From Funneliformis mosseae (taxonomy: Eukaryota > Glomeromycota > Glomeromycetes > Glomerales > Glomeraceae): a stretch of DNA of 14,260 nucleotides. The position numbers were made by a program, and so were the translations under genes. Numbering within the stretch: position 1 is the stretch's first letter; every line of letters starts with the position of its first letter. Shown piece by piece: positions 6,795-14,260 of the stretch. The notes below the pieces were generated by a model. That model saw nothing but the letters and a program-made list of their open reading frames with translations. It ran no database searches and was not told the DNA's origin. Where the stretch lies: assembly GCA_910592005.1 (NCBI GenBank), contig CAJVPP010002583.1, positions 1 to 14,260 on the forward strand, read 5' to 3'.

Positions 6795-9020
6795 ATGTAC
6801 CATAAATGTTATAATTGCAATCAATTTGGAGTATTTTCCAAGGAAAACCAACGAATATGTCAAGCTTGTATCGAACCATATAACAAATGTGTAGTGTGTC
6901 ATGAAATGAGAAAACCTTCTAAAGAAGATCGACAAATTTGTAGCCAATGTATTAAAGGATATACGAAATGTGATGAATGTGATGAAATTCTTTATAAAGA
7001 AAATCCACAGATTTGTAAACGTTGTATTTGGAAGTATGAAGAATGCAAAGAATGTACTGAATGGAAAATACCTTCTAAAGAAAATTCACAGTTTTGTAAA
7101 CTTTGTATTTTGAAATTTGTTACATGCCATAAATGTGGTAATTGGAAAAAACCTTATGAAATGATTTCAAAGTTTTGTTTACAATGCTATTTTGGTCAAT
7201 GTGAACAATGTCTTAAATGGAGAATGCCTTTCATGAAATATCCACCTAGCTGTCAAGGTTGTTTTAAATTGTATAAGAAATGTAATGAATGCTGCAAATG
7301 GACCATACTATCTAAAGTGGATCCATGGACTTGTCAATTATGTAATAAATTGTACATTTCAAGTGAAAATCGAGTTATTGATGATTTTATCAGAAATACA
7401 CAAATCAATTGTGACAATCAGACTGCGAAAATGGAGTTCATTCCTTATAATCAATTCAAAGATGTTGAGTTTATTGCGGAAGGAGGATTCAGCAAAATTT
7501 ATAAAGCCATTTGGATTGATGGTCCAATTGAGCATGGTAAACTTAATTTTGAACGTAAAGGTTCTACAAAAGTTGCTATTAAGAAACTCAATGATACTAA
7601 AAATATATCTTTTAAGGAGTTAAATGAGGTAATATTTTAATTTAATTATTAATAATATAATACAATAATGCTAATAATTTTATTGTGATTTTTTTAATAA
7701 ATTCAGATAAAAGTATATTTTAACCTGAATTTAAATTGTGGATTATATAGTTCTTTTCATATAAATGAGTATTATGGAATTACCCTTGATCCTATTACGA
7801 GAGATTTAATGTTTATTATGGATTATTATGAATCAGGTGATTTGGGTCATTACATTGCAAATAACTTTTTTAATATTGAATGGGTTAAAAAGTTAGATAT
7901 ATTGGATAATATTATAGGAGGACTTTATCATATTCATAATCAAGGATTTATTCATCGTGATTTACATAGCGGTAATATACTTTATAGTAATGCTACTAGC
8001 AAGCATCCTGCGGTAATAAGCGATTTAGGAATAAGTAAGTCTGCAACAGAATCAACTGATAATGAAAATATTTATGGAATTATTCCTTATATTGCTCCTG
8101 AGATTTTTCTAGGACAAAAATATACTATAGAAACGGATATCTATAGTTTTAGTATGATTATGTGGGAGTTAATGACAGGTAGAAGGCCTTTTTGGGACGC
8201 AAATCATGATACAGAACTCATTATTAAAATATGTGATGGTTTGCGTCCTCCAATTATCACAAATGCACCTGAAGGTTATATTGATTTAATGCAAAAATGC
8301 TGGGATTCTGATCCAAATAAAAGACCAACAGCTTCCGATTTACAAATTAAATTAAATGATATGAAATATAATGAATGGGATAATGTAATAGACAATAATA
8401 AAGCAACAAATATGATTGGAGCTATGACGCCAAATAATCGAAAGGCAATTTACAAGAGTAGATCTTTAAGTGAGATGATAAAATCTGCGATGTTTACAAG
8501 AAATTTAAGCAGTCAATATAGTTCGGAATTGGGTAATATAATCAAATTGATGTACATTCTTTTTTATTGAATTCAATAATTAAACGTCTGTTAAATGTTA
8601 GTTCCATTCGATTACTATCAAAAAAACCACCCAACTTCTAATGGTATGGTAATTTATATTTAATAATAATTATTTTAAATTTATTGGTATTATTAATATA
8701 AATTTTTTTTTAAAATAAAAAATAAGTAAATGATAAAAGAAAATTAAATGTGGATAGTGTTAAAAGGATTAAATTATTTGAGGATAAAAATAGTGGTAAA
8801 TATTTAATACTTATACAGTAATTAAATTATACTATGTTTATTTAACGAATTTATTTAGATTATGAATCAAAGGAACTAAAACTGGATATCAATGAAAGTG
8901 GTAAACAGACATGATTTCTATATTTGTATTATTTTATTTAAATATAAATTAATTGTTATGCATGTGTTTTCAGAATATATTATTACCAAGGAAATTGATT
9001 TTGACGTCAATACTATATGA
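6795..9020 (+). CDS. TKL-type protein kinase with seven-unit CxxC cysteine array (6 exons)
   Basis: Proposed exons are 6795-7628, 7707-8532, 8602-8643, 8727-8795, 8859-8900 and 8974-9020, giving 619 residues. The ATG at 6795 is chosen as the first in-frame methionine, with A at -3; the open frame above it has only a GTG. Residues 5-183 hold 14 CxxC pairs, i.e. seven zinc-ribbon-like units of about 27 residues (KCxEC...W...PSKEN.Q.C..C), likely binding zinc. The kinase domain spans about 221-500: glycine loop EGGFSKIY (third glycine replaced by serine), VAIK lysine 263, alpha-C glutamate 275, HRD aspartate 363 with Asn368, DLG (384-386) instead of DFG, APE 408-410, Asp422 and Arg484. All catalytic residues are present, so it should phosphorylate Ser/Thr and/or Tyr. 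There is no signal peptide or membrane segment, so it is probably cytosolic or nuclear. The substrate is unknown. Tail exons are described separately. Confidence 0.88.
7629..7706 (+). other. Kinase intron 1 (78 nt, phase 0)
   Basis: The donor follows GAG with gtaata and the acceptor is attcag before ATAAAA. Splicing joins the sequence after the alpha-C glutamate (FKELNE) to IKVYFNLNLNCGLYS and SFHINEYYGITLDPITRD. This restores the segment between alpha-C and beta-4/5 that the kinase fold needs. Without splicing the frame stops at TAA 7638-7640. The exon 2 ATG at 7809 is internal and not a start. Confidence 0.9.
8533..9020 (+). other. Kinase 3' tail: introns 2-5 and four mini-exons
   Basis: Introns are 8533-8601 (69 nt), 8644-8726 (83), 8796-8858 (63) and 8901-8973 (73). 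All begin GTA, end AG and interrupt codons in phase 1. Exons 3, 4 and 5 are 42, 69 and 42 nt. They encode VPFDYYQKNHPTSN, the basic segment around DKRKLNVDSVKRIKLFEDK, and DYESKELKLDINES; the last exon adds EYIITKEIDFDVNTI and a TGA. The Lys/Arg-rich exon and the TKEIDFD ending match the tails of Rhizophagus kinases as I remember them, which supports this model over a stop at 8568-8570 inside intron 2. The intron 3 acceptor (ataag) is the weakest junction. Confidence 0.8.
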
Positions 9021-10111
9021 ATTAAAATATCTTACGTTGTAAGGCATTACATAGCTATTTTTCTTAATAAGTTAAGTTTATTATTAATCGTGGATTCATT
9101 ACACGATCCAGTTATGCATCATATTTGAGAAAAAAGAATTTAAAGGGAATGATTGCTTTTCAAATTTTCCATGCTAGAATTTTAATTACCCGATCTTAAG
9201 TTAATCCGTTAAATTTAATGCTGAATTACTTATAATTATTCGGCCGTATATGTTACTTTTACTTTGACCGTGGGGTATTTTATCGCGAGGAAAGTTTATT
9301 TGGATTACAATCATGAGACAAGCTATTAAATATTTAAAAATAATAAATATTATTTTTTTTCTTAGTATTAAATAAAAAAGAACAATTATAAAATGTATTT
9401 CTTAAAAACGAGAGTATTGTTAAATATTATAAATTTAATAATTATATTTAATTAATTTTTATTTATTTAGTTAATCAAGGATTTTATTTCGACACGTTCC
9501 AATTATCAAGATAATTATTCATTAATTTTATCTTTATAAATATTTTATAAAAGAACTAACATTTATATTTTTAGAATGCAAAACGATTCTGTACAAAATA
9601 ATTCAGAAGGTTTGAACTAAAAGCTTCTTGAGGTAGTTCATATGCATAAACCTTTTAATAGATTAGATTATATCTTGATAAAACCATAACTTCTGTAACT
9701 GAAGCACCATTTGATTTAAAATGTTAACACCTGTTTTCGTCCATCAAGCATAATGATCGAAGACGATATTGACCAGTTTCCAGTTTGTTGTGCCTTATTA
9801 AAATAAATTAACTGATAATCAAAACTTCTGCTTGTACAAGAATGATTCACACTTATTTAATTTGCTTTTGATTCATTTAAGTAGACCATAAATAATTTTA
9901 AAAATTTGATGCTAATAATTTTTATATTTGTCTTATAAATAAATTGCATTTTCCGAGATAGCAATCCTTCTGGTGTAGATTTATCTAATTGAGAGTGAGC
10001 TCTTATTAACTCGATGAATTACAAAAATTTAAGATAAATGTCGTGTATTGCAATAACTCAAACTCTAATGATTTACCTTTCTCATTGCTACTATAAATTT
10101 ATCATTAGTGT
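9021..10111. other. Region downstream of the kinase; weak coding trace only
   Basis: No gene is supported. The first few hundred bases probably hold the kinase 3' UTR, but no polyadenylation site can be fixed. A GC-richer patch at about 9180-9320 has no recognised frame. On the minus strand around 9600-9830, GQYRLRSLCLMDENRC and NGASVTEVMVLSRYNLI can be read in differing frames with stops. They may be debris of an unidentified gene. Confidence 0.4.
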
Positions 10112-10215
10112 TAGGGTCTGGATAAATCCGTCATCCAGTCCAATCTAAAATTGATTTTGAAGATTCGAATGTCCGTTATGAATTCGCGGAATCATCCGTT
10201 ATTCACCCGGATGTA
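10112..10215. mobile_element. Candidate hAT element terminus (TAGGGTCTGGAT...)
   Basis: The sequence abruptly becomes GC-richer at tagggtctggat (10112-10123). CTGGAT at 10118 is mirrored by ATCCAG at 10133, and several ATCCGT/ATCCGG motifs follow up to about 10212. TAGGG is a plausible hAT terminal-repeat start, and the block lies about 350 bp beyond the end of the hAT transposase relic on its 3' side, where an element end would be expected. The preceding 8 bp, attagtgt, would be the target duplication, but no matching distal end was found in the window. Confidence 0.35.
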
Positions 10216-10463
10216 TTACAGATATGATTTTGAATTAAAGAAAAATTTGCTATCTTCCGTTTTAGTTCTGGTTATTTTTGTCTTTGGAAATTTTACTTCG
10301 TGTTATTATGCTTTTATTTAAGAATTTATTGTATTATTTCGTAATCTTATACAGCAACACTATCGAAATAAACCATGTAATTTATTATTAAAATTTAGCA
10401 TTGGTTATGAAAAAATGGAGTAATACAGTAATAAATTTCAAAAAAAAATGAGTAACTATATAA

Positions 10464-11400
10464 TTATACATGAGTAGACGGATGAATTGAAGGTAACTTA
10501 TTGCAGTTACGCTTCAGAAATATAATTTATTAAACAATTCAGGACTTATCCTGGTCTTTTTTTGGTTCCAGCATCTGAGTACATTCTTTCTGAAGCTGTA
10601 GATGCTTGCTGGTACTGGTATGTATTTACACGCCAGCTTACTCAAAAAGTAAAAATGGTTTTCTTCATGCGCCCACTAAGTAAAAAGATCCTCCTCCCGA
10701 TAAATTTCGTCTAACTTTAAATATTCCAATACTTCATCATCTGCTTGTGACGAGATTTTTGAAATTTAATAAAAATAGAATTTTTATATTTGAATTTTTT
10801 TAGCGTTGATATGGAATTGAAAAAGTTAGATAAGAAAGGTAAATTATTAAATACTTCTATTGTTTTCAATTCTTCAACTTTGTCACATAATAATTTCTGC
10901 ACTTCAAATTGAATTTGGATAGATACACCTTAGATTCTTTGAAATTTCAATAAAGATATAAATTTTCATAAAGTTTTTTCTTTTGACTGTATTCAATAAG
11001 TTAAATGTATTTACAGATTGATTTAGGTTTGTTTGATATTGACCTTCAAATTCTTTTTTAAATTCAATTTAATCAAATGCATCTTTATCTATTTCTTCAA
11101 TATTAGCTGGTAATAATTATAAGTAGATGGTGATGAAAATGGTAAAAAAGATGATGATAAAGATATCAAAGGAGATTGTATTAGCTTTTTTTTTTGATTT
11201 ATTCAATTAATGGATTAATAAAACTGTATATACAATATAAATTACCTCTTAAATAATCAGTTTTTTTAGCAAATTGTTCTAATATATTGACTAATTCTTG
11301 TACTAAATCCTATACTTAATAGTAATCATAATTCCTTTAACTGTTTAAAGTCTTTTTTTTAAAAATTCTATGAATTTCATATGCTAATTTCATATTAAGG
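10464..11400 (-). pseudogene. hAT-family transposase pseudogene (C-terminal half)
   Basis: Minus-strand translation gives hAT landmarks in order. DLVQELVNILEQFAKKTDYL followed by GNLYCIYSFINPLIE (about 11313-11196) corresponds to the region before the catalytic glutamate area. A serine/proline linker with PANIEEIDKDAFD follows, then VQKLLCDKVEELKTIEVFNN (about 10902-10843). The C-terminal dimerisation domain (Dimer_Tnp_hAT type) reads DDEVLEYLKLDEIYREEDLF, a TAG stop, then KLACKYIPVPAS, ASERMYSDAG in a shifted frame, KTRISPELFNKL, and FLKRN in another frame, ending near TAA 10466-10464. Multiple stops and frameshifts make it inactive. The N-terminal BED finger and first catalytic residues are not recognisable upstream. 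An intact protein would excise and integrate hAT DNA through a DDE nuclease core. Confidence 0.75.
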
Positions 11401-13717
11401 ATACTTATTGCATCTTAAAGAAGTAATAATCTCTACTATGTATAAAAAACACTATTCTATCTAATTTCATAATCTTGAATAATACATAAATATTTATTAG
11501 TTTTTCTAATTTCCTAAAAATAAATATTTTAAAAATTAGCATTAAAGTAATATATAATATAAAATTACATAATTTAAAAAAATTAACGTGAAAATTTATA
11601 TTATATAAACTTTTAATTTTCTGATAAACTTCTTTAAATATCTTTCAATCTTTTAGCTTAAAAAAATTGATTATTAATTTTACTCTTAATATCAATTTTT
11701 TGATTGGCATTGATATTAATCCTTTTCTAATTACCAACTATAATGTATGTAAAGAATATAAATATAATCTATTTCTTTTATATTTTTTACACATATTTAA
11801 TATTTTTTACTATTATTTGTAGTAATAAAATTTACTTTAGATTGCAAATTCTAATTATCAAGAATTCTTATAATAGTATCTTAAATATCTGAGTATATAT
11901 ATCTGAAATAAGAGAGAGTTAAAGCAATTTCATAAAGATTATATTTTTTGTTCAAATATAAAATAAGTAATACTATAGTTCACAGTGATACCATATGAAG
12001 TCAATCTTACCATATTACAAAGATTAACAAATGAATAACATTATTAATATTATTAGCATTTTTAATTTAATTAGTATTTTTATTTTATTTATTTTATTCA
12101 TATATTATATTATTATTATTTATTATATTATTATTATCGTTAAATTGTAATTTATCTTTATATTTATCTTATTATTATAAAATAGTTTAGCGTTAGATAG
12201 CAATTTTTTATAATTGTATTTTTGTATAAATAGAATAGAAATTAGTCTTTACAAAAGGCAGAAATAATAGTGTAAACTCAATAGTTCAAGTTCAAGACTT
12301 AGAATCTAAGATTAAGGATTGCTAAATATACAAATCTCTACAATAAAAAAAGTCTTTTTCTAAAATTACACATATTAAAAATCATTCAACGTGTCACTTG
12401 TATTTATTATGTTTATAAGTTGTTAAAATTCTTTACTCATTTAAAAGAATAAACTTAAGGTTGTTTGTGATAGGGCTTATTTTATAGTAACTTAGTAATT
12501 TCTCATATGTCACTTCCTATTATTAAGTCATAGTTACTCTAAATTTAATGGGCTGAGCATAGGGTTAACAACAGATACAATGTAAGAGAAACAAATGTAA
12601 TATAATTGGATAAAGTTTATTCAAACATTTATCTTTATATTAATTATTAGTTATAAATAATTTTTACCATTTCTTTAATTCTTTATCAATTTCTCTTTCT
12701 GCTTTTTTTATCAAAATAATCTAAATATAAACCTATTTTATTATAAATTGTACTGTATTTTCTCTATTAACTTGCCCTCAATCTATCTTTTTACTATGAC
12801 TGCTACAACTTTTATATTTCACTTTTGCTTTTACTGTTTTATAATCTAATTTAGTTTTTACCATATAGTTTTTATTTTATAAGACTTTTTATTTTTCTCA
12901 CTAAATAGTAACAATTTTGCAATTACCTTTAAACTGTACAACAATAATAAATAAACTTTAAAGTTTCTTTTAAGTAATTCTAGTCATAATGTCTATATCT
13001 TCTCTATGAATTTTATAATAGATAATTAGGATATTAAAGCTATAATCCTTAACTACAGCTAACTAATTATATAATTGAAAATAATTAACAAATTTGATGA
13101 ATTAAACTAATATAATAGATTGATCATATTTGATTTATTAGATATATTATTTACTGTATATTCATTATATTTATTATTTATATTATAATTATTATATTAT
13201 TTCATAATATTTTATTTTGTATAAATATCTGTATTTTCTCTTGCATTGAAAATAACTCGAAATAAGATTTAAGGATAAACTAAAAGTTCAATAAAGGAAT
13301 CTTATCAATTCATTTATTATTATCATATTTTAATATAAGCATGATTATGATAAATTCTTATAATTAATTTGACATATTGAAATAAAAGTAAATTATTTTT
13401 AATTACAGAAATTAAGTCAATAATATTAATTTCTTTGTAATAGTCATGTTAGTAATATTCTTTATAATTTATTAATATAATTAATTTTATTCTAAGTCGC
13501 AATCTCTTTTCTTGTTATTCTCTGTAAAATTCTTTCTCCTCTACTTGGAAAATTGTCTCTTAATTTTACTTTTATCCATATATTTTAAAGTATCTTCAGC
13601 TTTTAGTTCTGAAATATCCTTATAAAATACTGCAAAATTGGCTTCTTTTCAAGTAAATTTTATATTAAGCCAATCATTATATTCTTTCCTCATAAACTGT
13701 TACTAAACACTAGTCAA
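11401..13717. other. Very AT-rich, gene-free tract with decayed reading patches
   Basis: Composition drops well below the left half of the window; for example, about 12040-12140 is almost pure A/T with ATT/TAT runs. No intact gene, tRNA or known repeat was found. Two minus-strand patches look protein-like: 13696-13487 (70 codons with internal TGA and TAG, containing EYNDWLNIKF and KEANFAVFYKDISELKAED), and 13053-12664 (one frame with nine stops, ending KKAEREIDKELKKW). They may be the remote N-terminal part of a decayed element. The second patch has about as many stops as chance predicts in such AT-rich DNA. Confidence 0.35.
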
Positions 13718-13775
13718 AATAGTCCAAATCAGCTAAAAATCAGATAGCTGATTTTAGGCTAATTTTGATACTATT
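13718..13775. repeat. Imperfect inverted repeat
   Basis: The left arm 13718-13743 (aatagtccaaatcagctaaaaatcag) pairs with the right arm 13748-13775 with a few mismatches and two extra bases, leaving a loop of only about 4 nt. It immediately precedes the tandem repeat and shares its AAATCAGC vocabulary. Confidence 0.6.
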
Positions 13776-13814
13776 TACGTCCAATTTGCCATATTTTCTG
13801 ATCGATACAAACAG

Positions 13815-14149
13815 GTGCTGATAGACACCGATCGACTCCAATCGGATATGGCTATTCAGAACTTAAATTCAACCATAAATCAGCCTAAAGCTGTTCTCAA
13901 TTCAGCAACAATTCAGATGCTGATAGATGCTAATCGATCCCAATCAGACATGGTTATTCAGAATTTAAATAACCATAAATCAGCTTAAAATTGGTCTCAA
14001 TTTGGCAACAATTCAGATGCTGATTGACTCCAATCAGATAAGCAATTTAATCATAAATCAGCCAAAATTAGCCTCAATTCAGAATCAATTTAGCAACAAT
14101 TCAGATGTCAATCGATGCCAATTGACTCTAATCAGACAAGCAATTTAGC
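13815..14149. repeat. Degenerate ~100-bp tandem repeat, about 3.5 copies
   Basis: Copies start at 13815 (101 bp), 13916 (100 bp), 14016 (88 bp) and 14104 (about 46 bp, partial). Shared landmarks per unit are gatgctgatagatgc, CGA(C/T)(T/C)CCAATCAGA, ATTCAGAAnTTAAAT, CCATAAATCAGC, and CTCAATTnnGCAACAATTCA at the end. The third copy has lost about 12 bp near its start and carries an extra partial copy of the end motif. The divergence points to an old array or a satellite edge. Confidence 0.8.
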
Positions 14150-14260
14150 ATTAATAATTAGTATATTTTATTTATTAAATTTTTTAAATATTAAAATTTT
14201 ATTAATAATAAAAACCTAATATAAATTTGCAAAAATATAACAAAATATCACTAAAATCTA
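14150..14260. other. AT-rich low-complexity window end
   Basis: Runs of A/T with ATTAATAATTA, TTAATAATAAAAA and similar. No gene, repeat unit or structure is supported before the window is cut. Confidence 0.5.

Noticed and set aside
6756..6947. 63-codon minus-strand frame opposite the kinase start
   Set aside because: It is antisense to the cysteine array; its composition simply mirrors the sense codons.
7285..7623. 112-codon frame overlapping kinase exon 1 in another plus frame
   Set aside because: It lies wholly inside the kinase coding exon, whose cysteine units and glycine loop are clearly the real reading. This frame has no conserved features.
8533..8570. Kinase ending at the stop at 8568-8570
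   Set aside because: The last codons (GNIIKLMYILFY) are intron sequence. A GTAATA donor at 8533 and four downstream exons give a family-typical tail, so this stop would be used only if intron 2 is retained.
12240..12360. T-loop-like gttcaagttcaagac suggesting a tRNA
   Set aside because: No acceptor stem or anticodon arm can be paired around it.
12664..13053. Single-frame minus-strand patch taken as possible stop-reassigned (ciliate-like) coding
   Set aside because: Nine stops of all three types in 130 codons is close to chance for such AT-rich DNA, and the lysine-rich text follows from A-rich sequence. There is no reason to invoke another genetic code.
1..14260. CRISPR arrays, operons, bacterial ribosome sites or riboswitches
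   Set aside because: Spliceosomal introns and eukaryotic gene families show that this is eukaryotic DNA. The only tandem array has ~100-bp diverged units without spacers.

Overview
The window looks like nuclear DNA of an arbuscular mycorrhizal fungus (Glomeromycotina, most like Rhizophagus). The reasons are the strong AT bias, short GT-AG introns, a tyrosine-kinase-like (TKL) protein kinase with a tail typical of the expanded Rhizophagus kinase families, F-box/leucine-rich gene remnants, and abundant decayed transposons. The organism call is an inference from recognised families, not from a database search.

Only one gene appears intact: a plus-strand kinase at 6795-9020, which I reconstruct as six exons encoding 619 residues. 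Its first exon encodes seven consecutive four-cysteine units (14 CxxC pairs), joined to a catalytically complete kinase domain. Four very short exons then build the C-terminal tail. Reading straight through the second intron gives a false stop at 8570; spliced, the frame continues to a stop at 9020.

Around it are relics. From left to right: short hairpin repeats and a hAT-like element end (210-408); a broken plus-strand transposon-associated protein (722-1444); two diverged copies of a ~175 bp direct repeat (1473-2127); a minus-strand FAD-dependent monooxygenase pseudogene that still shows its introns (2506-3959); a perfect 19-bp inverted repeat (4323-4388); a plus-strand F-box/leucine-rich pseudogene (4619-6084); the kinase; a weak minus-strand coding trace (9600-9830); and a candidate hAT terminus (10112) with a minus-strand hAT transposase pseudogene (10464-11400).

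From about 11.4 kb onward the DNA becomes still more AT-rich and has no recognisable gene, only weak decayed reading patches. The window ends with an imperfect inverted repeat (13718-13775), a degenerating ~100-bp tandem repeat (13815-14149) and a low-complexity AT tail. The genes do not form an operon or pathway. The picture is one live signalling gene inside a repeat-rich, gene-graveyard compartment.
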